DNA of 64,000 nt from Tunturibacter empetritectus (GTDB lineage Bacteria; Acidobacteriota; Terriglobia; Terriglobales; Acidobacteriaceae), in the NCBI RefSeq assembly GCF_040358985.1, contig NZ_CP132932.1, positions 2,170,001 to 2,234,000 of the forward strand, written 5' to 3'. The notes below the pieces were generated by a model that was not told where the DNA came from, did not search any database, and saw only the letters and a program-made list of their open reading frames with translations. The translations under genes and the position numbers were made by a program. This document shows, one piece after another, positions 34,987 to 44,559 of the stretch (positions are counted from its first letter, which is position 1; each line of letters opens with the position of its first letter).

Positions 34987-35022
34987 AAAACGCAGCGGGG
35001 AGCGATCTCCTCGCTGTGTTTT
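34987..35022 (+). terminator. Terminator after the Skp pair
   Basis: Nearly symmetrical hairpin AAAAC.CAGCG.GGAG (34987-35002) / CTCC.CGCTG.GTTTT (35007-35022) around CGAT, ending in TTTT. It lies 17 bp after the stop codon. Confidence 0.8.
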
Positions 35023-35393
35023 GCTTGTCTTAGAGGGCTAAGCACAGGACTCCTGTGGAAAAACCTGTGGATTGTGGAAACCAAAACATAAGCGAAAGTC
35101 GCTCAACCGACCCTCCTGCCAACCACGCCGCTTCTTCGATGTACGTCTAAGTGCATCAAAATCAGCGTATTGAAAGACCCTGTCAAAAGTAATGAGAGCT
35201 TGCGCGGGGTGACCCTCAGCAACTATCGCTGTTTCAAGGGTTTCCACAGATCGTCGTTACGACCAGGTTACAAATTTCCGCATCTAATCCAGATGTGTGC
35301 CAGAATTGCACGCAAATTGTCTGATCTAACCGCATTTCACAAAACAAAGCTCGAGCTAAAACTCGAAGTGCCTTAAACCCTTGTGCAATCAGG
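35023..35393. other. 371-bp intergenic region between convergent genes
   Basis: Between the Skp terminator and the lepA stop codon. No credible gene, RNA or repeat seen; the composition is somewhat AT-rich. Confidence 0.5.
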
Positions 35394-37196
35394 CTACTCC
35401 TCGCCCACCTTGAGGACCGCAAGAAAAGCCTCCTGCGGAATATCGACCTTGCCAATCCGCTTCATCCGCTTCTTGCCCTCTTTTTGCTTCTCCAGCAGCT
35501 TACGCTTCCGGCTGATGTCGCCGCCGTAGCACTTCGCGATTACATTCTTCCGAATCGCCGTCACCGTCTCACGCGCAATCACCTTCGAGCCGATCGCCGC
35601 CTGAATCGCAACCTCAAACATCTGTCGCGGAATCAGCTCCCGCATCTTCGAAACCAGCGCCCGGCCGCGTTGCTGCGCAAAATCTTTGTGAATGATGATC
35701 GAGAGCGCATCCACTGGATCGCCGCCAATCAGAATATCCATCTTCACCATCGGCGAGACCCACATCCCCGCAAGCTGATAGTCCAGCGATGCGTAACCGC
35801 GCGAGACCGTCTTCAGGCGATCGTAAAAATCCAGCACAATCTCATTCAACGGAAGCTCATACGTAATCAGAACCCGCGTATCCGAAACGTACTCCATGTT
35901 CTGCTGACGCCCGCGCTTCTCTTCCACCAGCTTCAGAATTCCGCCGACGTACTCTTCGTTCGTCAGAATCTTCGCCACAATCACCGGCTCTTCAATCTGT
36001 TCGATCTCGGTCGTCTCCGGCCACCGCGAGGGATTATCCACCTCGCGCACGCTGCCGTCGGTCATGGTGATCTTGTAGCGCACGCCCGGCGCAGTCGTAA
36101 TCAGATCAAGATCGTACTCACGCTCCAGCCGCTCCTGAATAATCTCAAGATGCAGCAGTCCAAGAAAGCCGCAGCGAAACCCAAACCCAAGCGCCACCGA
36201 AGACTCAGGCTCAAACGAAAATGAAGCATCGTTGAGGCGAAGCTTTTCCAGCGCATCGCGCAGCATCGCGTGCTCATGCGAATCGACGGTGTAAAGCCCC
36301 GCGAACACCATGCTCTTGATATCTTCAAAACCCGGCAGCGCCTCCGCACAGGGATTTTCGACCGAAGTAATGGTGTCGCCGACCTTGGTATCCGCAACGT
36401 TCTTGATCGTGGCAACGAAGAAGCCAACCTCGCCTGCGCTCAGCTCCGCAAGCTCAACCGGCTTCGGCGTCATCACGCCCATACTTTCCACATCGAACAT
36501 CTTTCCGTTCGACATCACCTTGATCTTCATCCCCTTGCGCAGCCTGCCGTTGATGATGCGCGCCAGAACAATCACGCCTCTATAAGGATCGAACCAGCTA
36601 TCGAAGATCAATGCCTGCAGTGGCGCCTCGGGATCGCCCTCCGGCTGCGGCAGCAGCGTCACTACAGCCTCTAGAATGCTCGCAACATTCAGCCCCGTCT
36701 TTGCGCTCACAGCAATCGCATCATCCGCAGGCAGCCCCACGGACTTCTCAATCATCTCCTTCGTGCGCTCGATGTCCGCGCTGGGAAGATCGATCTTATT
36801 GATGATCGGAATAATCTCGAGTCCATTCGAGATCGCAAGATACGCGTTGGCCAGCGTCTGCGCCTCCACACCCTGCGACGCATCGACCACCAGCAGCGCT
36901 CCTTCGCACGACGCCAGCGAGCGCGAAACTTCATAGGAAAAATCGACATGGCCCGGCGTATCGATCAGGTTCAGCTGATAGGTATCGCCATCCTGCGCCT
37001 TGTACATCATGCGGACGGTATGGGCTTTGATCGTAATGCCGCGCTCGCGCTCCAGATCCATGGCGTCCAGCACCTGGGCCTGCATCTCGCGCGAGGTCAA
37101 CGAACCGGTGAGTTCAAGCAACCGGTCGGAGAGAGTGGACTTGCCATGGTCGATATGCGCGATGATCGCGAAGTTGCGGATGTGACTTGGATCCAT
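35394..37196 (-). CDS. lepA: Elongation factor 4 (back-translocating ribosomal GTPase)
   Basis: 600 residues, the standard LepA length. G domain: [16 protein letters not shown] (P-loop), [14 protein letters not shown] (switch I), [12 protein letters not shown] (G3), NKIDLPSAD (G4), SAKTGLNV (G5). EF-G-like domains II, III and V follow ([30 protein letters not shown]), then the LepA-specific C-terminal domain with [19 protein letters not shown]. It binds ribosomes and influences translocation or assembly. ATG 37196 ([20 protein letters not shown]) gives the normal N terminus; the upstream extension is not homologous. Monocistronic, no lepB neighbour. Confidence 0.97.
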   Translation of the reverse strand: MDPSHIRNFAIIAHIDHGKSTLSDRLLELTGSLTSREMQAQVLDAMDLERERGITIKAHTVRMMYKAQDGDTYQLNLIDTPGHVDFSYEVSRSLASCEGALLVVDASQGVEAQTLANAYLAISNGLEIIPIINKIDLPSADIERTKEMIEKSVGLPADDAIAVSAKTGLNVASILEAVVTLLPQPEGDPEAPLQALIFDSWFDPYRGVIVLARIINGRLRKGMKIKVMSNGKMFDVESMGVMTPKPVELAELSAGEVGFFVATIKNVADTKVGDTITSVENPCAEALPGFEDIKSMVFAGLYTVDSHEHAMLRDALEKLRLNDASFSFEPESSVALGFGFRCGFLGLLHLEIIQERLEREYDLDLITTAPGVRYKITMTDGSVREVDNPSRWPETTEIEQIEEPVIVAKILTNEEYVGGILKLVEEKRGRQQNMEYVSDTRVLITYELPLNEIVLDFYDRLKTVSRGYASLDYQLAGMWVSPMVKMDILIGGDPVDALSIIIHKDFAQQRGRALVSKMRELIPRQMFEVAIQAAIGSKVIARETVTAIRKNVIAKCYGGDISRKRKLLEKQKEGKKRMKRIGKVDIPQEAFLAVLKVGEE

Positions 37197-37436
37197 TTTG
37201 TAGCTGGGTAGCCTCAATATCCATCTTAACACCCATGCGTCTCTGCAAGCAGGAACGGCCACGTTGCGAAAATGCTCAGACCGCACTGATCTCCAACGAC
37301 TTGCGGCAACGGGCAATCTCATTCGAGGGCACTCCCGAAATCAGGCCTGTTCACAAACTCAAACTTTGCATCGCGGCGTAAGCCGCAACATCAAACCTGC
37401 ATAGATTCCTGTCCAGTCCTTGCCAAGGAGGACACC

Positions 37437-38720
37437 ATGGCGACCCAACTCCCCCCGCTCAATGCATTTGATGCCCTCGAAGTACTTCCCCACAACATTC
37501 ACTCCTCCTGCGAGTTCATCCAGGCCCTGATGAAGTTGCAGCGGGCGGCGCAACTCATCACCTCTACCCTCGACCTCGATGTCCTGTTCGATCGCGTCGT
37601 AAACGACATCGCCGACGCCATCGGCTGCGTGGAGGTCTCCGTCTGGCTGCGCGAAGCGGGCGGCGACGAGCTGGTCCTTCACGGCGTTCGTGGATGCTCA
37701 ACCTATCGCAAAGGGGACCGCTTCAGGATTGGCGAACGAGGCATGGTCGGCCACGTCGCCGCAACCGGCGTGACGCGCTACGCCGGCGACGTAACCATCG
37801 ATCCTTACTACGTTGCATGCGAACTTGACGTGCGGTCTGAGGCTACAGTTCCGCTCCTGCTTCACGGCGAAGTCATCGGAGTCCTGTGCGTCGACCACAA
37901 GCGGCTCAACGCCTTCTCGGACGATCATATCGCCGTCATGGAAGCGTTGGCCGGCCACATCGCAGTGGCCATCGAAAACGCCAGGCTCTTCCGCAACGAG
38001 CGCCACGAGCGCGAGCAGATGCAGCTAGAAGCAGACGATGCCCGCGCCGTCCAGCAATCGCTCTTCGTCAAGGCTGTTCCGCTCGTCTGTGGCTTCGCAT
38101 TTGAAACCGCGTGGAACCCAGCCGGAGCCGTCGCTGGCGATTGGTTTGATCTGATCGACCTCGGCGACGATCGCTGCGGTATCGTACTCGCCGATGTCTC
38201 CGGCAAAGGAATGCCCGCGGCCCTCTTGATGTCGGCCACACGCGCCATCCTGCGCTCGCTGGTCAAGCTCGATCCCTCTCCCGGAAAAACGCTTATGCAG
38301 CTCAATCAGATCCTGATGGAAGACTTTCCCATGGGCAAGTTCGTCACCATGATCTATGGCGTGCTCGACGCGCGGTCCCGCGAGATCACCATCGCCAGCG
38401 CCGGACACCTCCGTCCTCTCCTCATCAACGGTTCGAGCTCCTTCCTCGACATCGACACCGGCATGCCGCTCGGACTCGGCGCAACAACCTACCCCGAATA
38501 CAAGGTCACCCTCAAGCCGGGCACGCAGCTCCTCTTCTATACGGACGGCATCACCGAGGCAACGAACCACAGCGACGAAGAGTACGGCGCAGCCCGGCTG
38601 GCCGATCACTTCCTGCAGCCATCGGCTTGCGTGGAGGGGCTCATCGAGGAGGTGTCTAGATTCAGCCACGGATCGACCCACACCGACGACGCAACCGCCG
38701 TCCTGATACGGAGCCGGTAA
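37437..38720 (+). CDS. GAF-domain PP2C (SpoIIE/RsbU-type) serine phosphatase
   Basis: 427 residues. A GAF sensor domain (about 40-185; LDLDVLFDRVVNDIADAIGC, VPLLLHGEVIGVLCVDHKRL) is joined by a coiled-coil linker (about 185-215) to a PP2C_SIG phosphatase domain (about 230-425). Metal-binding Asp residues are in AVAGDWFDLIDL, VLADVSGKGMPAALLMS, LFYTDGITEA and HTDDATAVLI. Such proteins dephosphorylate anti-anti-sigma factors in partner-switching pathways or similar Ser/Thr phosphoproteins. No STAS or anti-sigma kinase gene is adjacent. CCAAGGAGGACACC gives a strong ribosome binding site. The GAF ligand is unknown. Confidence 0.92.
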   Translation: MATQLPPLNAFDALEVLPHNIHSSCEFIQALMKLQRAAQLITSTLDLDVLFDRVVNDIADAIGCVEVSVWLREAGGDELVLHGVRGCSTYRKGDRFRIGERGMVGHVAATGVTRYAGDVTIDPYYVACELDVRSEATVPLLLHGEVIGVLCVDHKRLNAFSDDHIAVMEALAGHIAVAIENARLFRNERHEREQMQLEADDARAVQQSLFVKAVPLVCGFAFETAWNPAGAVAGDWFDLIDLGDDRCGIVLADVSGKGMPAALLMSATRAILRSLVKLDPSPGKTLMQLNQILMEDFPMGKFVTMIYGVLDARSREITIASAGHLRPLLINGSSSFLDIDTGMPLGLGATTYPEYKVTLKPGTQLLFYTDGITEATNHSDEEYGAARLADHFLQPSACVEGLIEEVSRFSHGSTHTDDATAVLIRSR

Positions 38721-38869
38721 CCAAAATAGAGTGCTGACTCGATTGCGACAACATGCTGCCGCGTTCTGATGGGAGAGCGCCGCGTCGCCTCCGCGAAGTT
38801 CTACTCGACGGTTCATTCCGTAAGCCACCGCGAATTTGCTTCTTGCACCCCGTACAATGAAAAGCGAAG

Positions 38870-40762
38870 ATGGTGCGGATGACTTTTAGCGATTCGGTGC
38901 GAACCGTGGCACTCGTGGTGGCGTGTGCGCCGCTTGTACTGTTGGCGGGCTGCCCGCAGGATCAGACAGCGTCGCCCGGCAGCGCCTCGCCTGCGACAAC
39001 CGCTCCAACGATCACGCAATCTTCAACTGCAACCCCATCGCAATCCCCGCAGGCCGCTACCTCCACGGAGCAATCAGTTGACAACTCCGCCCGCGCCTTC
39101 AAGGTGCAGCAGTTGATCAACTCCGCCGAGGCCGCCTATCGCAGCGGCGTAGACAACTATCGCGCCGGCCGTCTCGATGCTGCGCGGATCAACTTCGACT
39201 CTGCTGTCGACCTAATGCTCACCAGCGGCATGGATCTCAAAACTGATCCGCAGCTCGCCGATGAGTTCGATCATCTTTTGAACGCGGTCAACTCGCTCGA
39301 GATGGCAGCCCTGAAGCAGGGCAATGGATTCTCCCCGAAGATCGAAGAGGCGCCGCTCGACACCGCCGAAGATCTCACCTTCCCCGCGAATCCTGAGCTC
39401 ACCGCAAAACTGAAGGCCGAGCTGCAGACCGCGTCCGACCTGCCCCTCGTCATCAACGATCAGGTCGCAGGCTACATCGGCTACTTTGCGAACTCGCCCT
39501 CCTTCCACGCCCACATGCTTGCGAGCATGGAGCGCGCCGGAAAATATAAGACCATGATTCAAAGAGCGCTGACCGATCAGGGTGTCCCGCAGGACCTCAT
39601 CTATCTCGCGGTGGCCGAATCGGGCTTTCAGCCCCAGGCGCTCAATTCGAGGTCAGGCGCTGGCGGCATGTGGCAGTTCATGCCGACCGGCGCCTACGGT
39701 CTGGCGCGCAACGGCTACTTCGACGAACGCTTCGATCCCGAAAAATCTTCGATCGCCTACGCGAAGTACATGAAGTCCCTCTATAACCAGTTCGGCGACT
39801 GGTATCTCGCAATGGCTGCCTACGACTGGGGTCCAGGCAACGTGCAGCGTGCCGTGCAGCGGACCGGCTATGCCGACTTCTGGGAGCTCTATCGCCGCAA
39901 CGCGCTGCCCAGGGAGACCCGCGACTACGTTCCAAAGATCCTCGCCGCCGTCATCATGGCCAAGAACCCAGAGAAGTACGGCCTCGACAAGATGGTGCCC
40001 AACGAACCCGTCGTCTCCGATACCGTCTCGGTCGACTACGCAATTGATCTTCGCCTGGTGGCCGACCTCACTAGCTCCTCTCTCCCCGAGATCGTGGCCC
40101 TCAATCCCAGCCTCCTGCGCATGACCACGCCGGGCGACATGCCCTTCGATCTGCACATCCCCGTCGGCACGCGCGATGTCTTCACCGAGCGCCTCAAGGA
40201 GATTCCCGAGGACAAACGCAACACGTGGCGCTTTCACGTGGTCCGCTCCGGCGAGTCGCTTGACGGCATCGTCTCCTCGTTGCATGCCCGTCTCAGCGAC
40301 GTCGTCACCGCCAACGGCCTCTCTCCGACGGACGACGTCGACGCCGGAGACGAGCTCGTCATCCCGGTGACCGTCGCCCAAAGCACGCGACCGCAGCGAT
40401 ACACCGTGCGTCGTGGCGATACGCTAATCACCGTCTCCGATCGATTCGGGGTCTCAGTCGAAGAGTTGCGGCGATGGAATCATCTCCCCTCAAGCAGCGT
40501 GAGGCCCGGTGCCTCCCTCGCAGTCGCCGAGCCGGTCAAGCTCGCGCCCGGGACGCATGTGCGCGGCAGAGGAGCTCGCAGGAGAAAGGGCGTTCGCACC
40601 GTTTCGGCCAGTGTTCATCAGGGTTCCGCGCATCCCTCCCGCGGTCGCACCAGCGCGAAGACAAGCGGAGCCTCAACCGCAACCAAGTCGACAGGCAAGA
40701 AAACTTCAGGTGCGGCGAAGCCTGGTTCCGTCACCAAAACGAAAAAGAAAGCTACACGATAA
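38870..40762 (+). CDS. MltD-like lytic transglycosylase lipoprotein with LysM domains
   Basis: 630 residues. Lipoprotein signal with lipobox LLAGC at about residues 24-28, a Ser/Thr/Pro-rich linker, a helical region (about 75-200; SAEAAYRSGVDNYRAGRLDAARINF, TPR-like), then a family 1 transglycosylase domain (about 240-370): catalytic Glu in LAVAESGFQPQALNSRSGA, GGMWQFMPTGAYGLARNG, and AMAAYDWGPGNV. Two LysM modules follow (about 455-500, weak; 507-552, YTVRRGDTLITVSDRFGVS), and a basic Ser/Thr/Lys-rich tail. It should cleave peptidoglycan from the outer membrane side; LysM binds glycan. It resembles MltD but is larger. Monocistronic. Confidence 0.92.
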   Translation: MVRMTFSDSVRTVALVVACAPLVLLAGCPQDQTASPGSASPATTAPTITQSSTATPSQSPQAATSTEQSVDNSARAFKVQQLINSAEAAYRSGVDNYRAGRLDAARINFDSAVDLMLTSGMDLKTDPQLADEFDHLLNAVNSLEMAALKQGNGFSPKIEEAPLDTAEDLTFPANPELTAKLKAELQTASDLPLVINDQVAGYIGYFANSPSFHAHMLASMERAGKYKTMIQRALTDQGVPQDLIYLAVAESGFQPQALNSRSGAGGMWQFMPTGAYGLARNGYFDERFDPEKSSIAYAKYMKSLYNQFGDWYLAMAAYDWGPGNVQRAVQRTGYADFWELYRRNALPRETRDYVPKILAAVIMAKNPEKYGLDKMVPNEPVVSDTVSVDYAIDLRLVADLTSSSLPEIVALNPSLLRMTTPGDMPFDLHIPVGTRDVFTERLKEIPEDKRNTWRFHVVRSGESLDGIVSSLHARLSDVVTANGLSPTDDVDAGDELVIPVTVAQSTRPQRYTVRRGDTLITVSDRFGVSVEELRRWNHLPSSSVRPGASLAVAEPVKLAPGTHVRGRGARRRKGVRTVSASVHQGSAHPSRGRTSAKTSGASTATKSTGKKTSGAAKPGSVTKTKKKATR

Positions 40763-40920
40763 GCTACCTCGTGAAAAAGATTGCTTGCCTTCGGTAGCGC
40801 TTGGATGCATCCTGTTGCTAGAATCTCGTCCCGGGGAGTAAAGACGTTTTTTGTTGCATCGAAGCTGGTAAGACAACGCAGAGAGCGATAGAAGTAGAGA
40901 GCAGTGAGGGGATAACAACA

Positions 40921-41718
40921 ATGATGTTCGATGACACCATCAAGCTTCACGCGACTGCAGCCGAGGACGATCATAACTTCGGCGAGGAACACGATGACGA
41001 CCAGGACGATCTGAACCGCCGCTTCAGCGACGACGAAGAAGAGGAAGAGGTCACGATGACCTCGGACGATGATGAGGCTCAGCTCGACCCGGAAGACACC
41101 GACGACGATCCTCACGCCGAAGAGGCGAAGCTGTTCGCGCTGCCTCCCTCCCCGGTGCGCAGCTACGAGCCGCCAACCAGAGAGTCGGTGCCGCCGACAA
41201 AAGGCGCGTCCTCCGCAGGCACCGCAAAGCCCGCGGTGAAGAAGGCCGCACCAGCCAAAAAAGCCGCACCAGCCAAAAAGGCTGTAGCCGTGAAGAAGGC
41301 CATAGCAGTCAAGGCGCCGGCAAAGAAGGCTCCTGCGAAGAAAGCCGCCGCCAAAAAGGCCGCGAAGAAAGTCGTCGCCAAAAAAGCTGCGGCAAAGAAG
41401 TCCGCACCGAAAAAAGTTCTGGCGAAGAAGGCCGCTCCCAAGAAGGCCGCCGCCAAATCAAAATCTGCCGCGAAGAAGGTTAGTGCTCTGCGCGGCGGTA
41501 AGGTCGCCCCCAAAAAGGCGGCCGGCAACAAGAGCACTGCAAGCAGTAAAAAACTAAAGAAGAGAGGTACTACCTTGGCAACTAAGAAAGCAGCAAAGAA
41601 GGCACCAGCGAAGAAGGCAGCAGCAAAGAAGGCTCCTGCTAAGAAGGCAGCCAAGAAGGCTCCTGCTAAGAAGGCCGTAAAGAAGGCTGTAAAGAAGGCT
41701 GCTCCAAAAAAGAAGTAA
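40921..41718 (+). CDS. Histone H1-like Lys/Ala-rich protein with acidic N-terminal domain
   Basis: 265 residues of extreme composition. Residues 1-70 are acidic (HDDDQDDLNRR, DDEEEEEV, DPEDTDDDPHAEE). After a Pro-rich hinge (about 75-100), residues 105-265 are AAKKA/APAKKA repeats like the C-terminal tail of eukaryotic histone H1 and bacterial Hc1/AlgP-type proteins, ending VKKAAPKKK. The basic half should bind DNA or RNA electrostatically; the acidic half could neutralise or compete with it. ATGATG offers two adjacent starts. Repeat codons differ between the first and last third (GCC-rich, then GCA/GCT-rich), suggesting the array grew in stages. A bidirectional terminator follows at 41740. 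Confidence 0.83.
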   Translation: MMFDDTIKLHATAAEDDHNFGEEHDDDQDDLNRRFSDDEEEEEVTMTSDDDEAQLDPEDTDDDPHAEEAKLFALPPSPVRSYEPPTRESVPPTKGASSAGTAKPAVKKAAPAKKAAPAKKAVAVKKAIAVKAPAKKAPAKKAAAKKAAKKVVAKKAAAKKSAPKKVLAKKAAPKKAAAKSKSAAKKVSALRGGKVAPKKAAGNKSTASSKKLKKRGTTLATKKAAKKAPAKKAAAKKAPAKKAAKKAPAKKAVKKAVKKAAPKKK

Positions 41719-41739
41719 CTAACACCAAGGCAAGCAAAT

Positions 41740-41777
41740 AGGCCCGGACTCCTCAATTGAGAGCCCGGGCCTTTTTG
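41740..41777. terminator. Terminator between histone-like and peroxiredoxin genes
   Basis: Stem AGGCCCGG (41740-41747) / CCGGGCCT (41765-41772) with inner CTC-AATT-GAG pairing, followed by TTTTTG on the + strand. It lies between convergent genes and may serve both. Confidence 0.85.
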
Positions 41778-41794
41778 CGTCTGCTGATAAGTTC

Positions 41795-42343
41795 CTACTT
41801 CTTGGCGGCCGAAATCTCAGCCAGAACTTCCGTGCTGTGGACGTTTGGGTCGACCTTCTCCCAAACCTTCACCACCTTGCCGTCGGGCGAGATCAGAAAC
41901 GTCTCGCGGTTGGCAAACTTCATCACGCCAAAGTTCTTCACCGGAACGCCATAGAGATCGACAACCTTGTGATTCGGATCAGCCAGCAGTTTGAAACCGA
42001 ACGTATCCTTCGAGCACCACGTCTTGTGCCCCTCCACCGTATCCAGACTCACACCCAGAACCACCGCGTTCAGAGCGTCATACTTCGCAAGGTCGCGCTG
42101 AAAGTTATGTGCCTCAATCGTGCACCCGCTCGTCTGGTCCTTCGGGTAGAAGTAGAGCACCACCCACTTGCCCTTATAGTCCGCCAGACTCACCGGCTTG
42201 TCCTCCTGCGAGGGCAGGGTAAAGTTGGGCGCCACCGCTCCAGCCTGTATTGTGTCTGCGGCAGGCGCTGCATTCGCCCTGATGCCTACGCCGCACGCCG
42301 CTGCTACGCCGATGATTGCTGCGATCCAAACCGCTTTGCGCAT
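41795..42343 (-). CDS. Exported peroxiredoxin (Bcp/PrxQ type)
   Basis: 182 residues. A signal peptide (about 1-26; ..VGIRANAAPA) precedes a thioredoxin-fold peroxiredoxin. Peroxidatic Cys74 lies in YPKDQTSGCTIEAHN, with the conserved Thr/Arg-type surroundings of the family; Cys110 (GHKTWCSKDTFGF) could be the resolving cysteine, though its spacing is not that of E. coli Bcp. It reduces peroxides, probably in the periplasm. Such exported PrxQ proteins need a periplasmic thiol donor not seen here. Last gene of the minus-strand series that includes lpxI, but 124 bp separate them, so it may have its own promoter. Confidence 0.9.
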   Translation of the reverse strand: MRKAVWIAAIIGVAAACGVGIRANAAPAADTIQAGAVAPNFTLPSQEDKPVSLADYKGKWVVLYFYPKDQTSGCTIEAHNFQRDLAKYDALNAVVLGVSLDTVEGHKTWCSKDTFGFKLLADPNHKVVDLYGVPVKNFGVMKFANRETFLISPDGKVVKVWEKVDPNVHSTEVLAEISAAKK

Positions 42344-42467
42344 GGTGATCCCCTTATGTCCTTCTCTTAGCTGTAGACGAATGGCCGTCGCATAACCCGC
42401 GCGCCGAATGTCCTGACGGCAATTCTACCCTTCCCCCACAGGCCTTTACAGGGCAATGACAAGATCT

Positions 42468-43334
42468 TTACTTCGCGACGATCGTAATCCCAGCCTCGTC
42501 CGCTGCGCTGAAGATCGCCGCCGGGTCGAACATCAGCGTTCTCTCCGCCTCAATCGCCAGGCAGGTGGCGCCCGCAGCCTTCATGGTCTCAATCGTCGCA
42601 ACGCCAATCACAGGCACATCAAAACGCATATCCTGATTGGGTTTGGCGACCTTCACCACCGTAAGCCTGCGCCGAAGCGTCGTCTCGCCTCCCGGTTCAA
42701 ACGTCCGAAAGATCTCCCCGGCACGTGCAATCGTAGCATCGGTCCCTTCCATCGCCTCCACGGCCACGCAGGCCTGCGCCGCAATCACCACCGTCTGGCC
42801 AAGATCGTAACCCGCAATCGCCTGCGCCACCCCACGCCCATAGTCGATGTCCTTCTCTTCGTTCTCATCAGGAGCCCGCCGCGTAAGCACCCCAGCCTTT
42901 GCCAGCAGCGGCTCCAGATACTGTGTCGAGGAGATCAACTCAATCCCCTCATCGCCCAGAACCTTCGCCACTGCACCCAGCAGCATATCGGTATTCCGCG
43001 TGCGCAGGTTCAGCAGTAACTTCGCCAGTCGCCAGTCCGGACGAATGCTCGAGAAGATCTGCTTATGCTTCACCTGTCCGGCCATCACGGCCCGTGTCAC
43101 GCCCTCTGCGCGAAAGGTCTCGATCAGCCGGGAGAGTTCGCCGAGCGAAAGCCAGTGGACGCGAACTCCGTCATCGGCAGCCGCACGGTCGTTCATCTCA
43201 GGGTCGGTCTCCTCAGTAATCGCCGCAACCACAACCTGCAATCCATGCGCTCGCGCAGCATCCAGCAGAAGAAACGGAAAGCGCCCGTTCCCCGCAATCA
43301 ACCCCAACTTCTCTGATGCACTCGATAGACTCAT
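42468..43334 (-). CDS. lpxI: UDP-2,3-diacylglucosamine pyrophosphatase LpxI-like
   Basis: 288 residues, DUF1009/LpxI family. N-terminal domain: KLGLIAGNGRFPFLLLDAAR, WLSLGELSRLIETFRAEGV, AVMAGQVKHKQIF. C-terminal domain: RGVAQAIAGYDLGQTVVI, VAVEAMEGTDATIARAGE, VVKVAKPNQDMRFDVPVIG and ATCLAIEAERTLMFD. LpxI hydrolyses UDP-2,3-diacylglucosamine to lipid X in lipid A synthesis, replacing LpxH. ATG 43334 gives the family length; the upstream extension runs into the preceding gene. It follows the Gfo/Idh gene after 19 bp and lies in one transcription direction with fabZ and lpxA, supporting a lipid A operon. Confidence 0.92.
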   Translation of the reverse strand: MSLSSASEKLGLIAGNGRFPFLLLDAARAHGLQVVVAAITEETDPEMNDRAAADDGVRVHWLSLGELSRLIETFRAEGVTRAVMAGQVKHKQIFSSIRPDWRLAKLLLNLRTRNTDMLLGAVAKVLGDEGIELISSTQYLEPLLAKAGVLTRRAPDENEEKDIDYGRGVAQAIAGYDLGQTVVIAAQACVAVEAMEGTDATIARAGEIFRTFEPGGETTLRRRLTVVKVAKPNQDMRFDVPVIGVATIETMKAAGATCLAIEAERTLMFDPAAIFSAADEAGITIVAK

Positions 43335-43353
43335 TTTTCCACGTCGAGACAAA

Positions 43354-44511
43354 CTACTTGGCCGCCGCCGCAACTTCACGAGCGAGATAGATCGTCTTCC
43401 CACTCTGCGCGGACCGGCGTGCAGCATCCAGAATACGAACCACTGTAATGTTGGTGTCCAGCGAGTTCAGATCATGCTCCGGCTTCACCGTCCCGGCCAG
43501 AACCGCGGCAAGATAGTTCAACGAATCATTCTGCGGAGCCTGCAGCGGTGGCGCAGTCTCCACGTGTTCCGCCTTCTCCCCGGTCAATCGCGCGCGAAGC
43601 TTCGCACCAGGCGCAGCATCCTCATACACCGTATCCACATAGCCCGTCGCTCCGTAGATCTCCATATCCTTCCGTGCAAAAGGCCAGTTCCACGAGCCCT
43701 GAAGGATCGCCTGCGCATGCGGATAGGTCAGAACCACCGTGCTGTCATCATCGACGTTGGGATAGATCTTCGGCTTGATCTGCAGCGTAACCGCAGTCAC
43801 CGAAATCGGAAGCTCCCCATGCAGAATCCACGTCGCAAGATCCACTCCATAGCAGCCAAAGTCGAACAGAGCACCCGCACCATTCTGCTTCGGATCCGTC
43901 AGCCAGGTCAAAAACTCCGGATCAACCCCAATCTCCTTCGGACCCTCGTGGCCGTCATGCACCACCAGCTTGCGCAGATCGCCAATCTTGCCCTCTTCCA
44001 GCATCTTCACCGCAGCAGTGTTCGAGTTGTACCAGGTCGTCTCATAGTTGGTCAGTACAGGAACGTTGTACCTCTCGGACAGAGCCTGAATCGCAAGCGC
44101 GTCCTCCACCGTAGTGGCCAGCGGCTTCTCCACCATCGCCGCAATATGAAGCGGCGCAGCCTCCTCAATCGCTGCTCGGTGCCCCGCAATCGACGTATAA
44201 ACCAGAATCGCCTGCGGTTGCGTATGCTTCAACATCTCCGCTTCGGTCGCGAAGAACAGATCTCCCGACAGGTGAGTCTTCGCAATATACTTCTGGCGCA
44301 GCGCTGGATCAGGATCGGAGATGCCCACAAGCGTGATCTCAGGATGAGCCGCAAGCTTACCCAGGAAACCCTGCACGTGGCCATGAACCAGTCCAACAAT
44401 AGCCACGCGCACAGGCGGTGCCGCTTGAGCCTCACCGGCTGTTGAAAGAGAGAGAGTCGCGGCGAGAAGGGAAGCAGCAACGACGAAACGATTCGCAAAC
44501 GGCAAGATCAT
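43354..44511 (-). CDS. Exported Gfo/Idh/MocA-family oxidoreductase
   Basis: 385 residues. N-terminal export signal (about 1-31; FVVAASLLAATLSLSTAGEAQA) followed by a Rossmann domain starting VRVAIVGLVHGHVQGFLGKL, where the usual GxGxxG is replaced by GLVHGHVQG. Family landmarks follow: GISDPDPALRQKY, YTSIAGHRAAIEEAAPL, AMVEKPLATTVEDALAI (the EKP motif with catalytic Lys) and a C-terminal alpha/beta sheet domain (GALFDFGCYGVDLATWILHG). It probably oxidises or isomerises a sugar or sugar nucleotide with NAD(P). No twin-arginine motif is evident. Its place between lpxA and lpxI recalls gnnA in species with diamino-sugar lipid A, but export argues against that. Substrate unknown. Confidence 0.83.
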   Translation of the reverse strand: MILPFANRFVVAASLLAATLSLSTAGEAQAAPPVRVAIVGLVHGHVQGFLGKLAAHPEITLVGISDPDPALRQKYIAKTHLSGDLFFATEAEMLKHTQPQAILVYTSIAGHRAAIEEAAPLHIAAMVEKPLATTVEDALAIQALSERYNVPVLTNYETTWYNSNTAAVKMLEEGKIGDLRKLVVHDGHEGPKEIGVDPEFLTWLTDPKQNGAGALFDFGCYGVDLATWILHGELPISVTAVTLQIKPKIYPNVDDDSTVVLTYPHAQAILQGSWNWPFARKDMEIYGATGYVDTVYEDAAPGAKLRARLTGEKAEHVETAPPLQAPQNDSLNYLAAVLAGTVKPEHDLNSLDTNITVVRILDAARRSAQSGKTIYLAREVAAAAK

Positions 44512-44559
44512 AGCGGACCAACTCCAATCGGATTCTGTGTGCTGAAGACTGCGAAACTC

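Noticed and set aside
40921..41718. CRISPR-like or tandem-repeat array at the Lys/Ala repeats
   Set aside because: The periodicity comes from repeated AAG/GCx codons in a protein-coding gene; there are no fixed-length repeats with unique spacers. No CRISPR array was seen elsewhere.
41163..41756. Alternating Ala/Phe frame antisense to the histone-like gene
   Set aside because: Pure complement of the Lys/Ala repeat codons; apparent membrane helices are an artefact.
42847..44445. 532-codon + strand frame across lpxI and the Gfo/Idh gene
   Set aside because: Arg/His/Pro-rich shadow translation covering two well-supported minus-strand genes.
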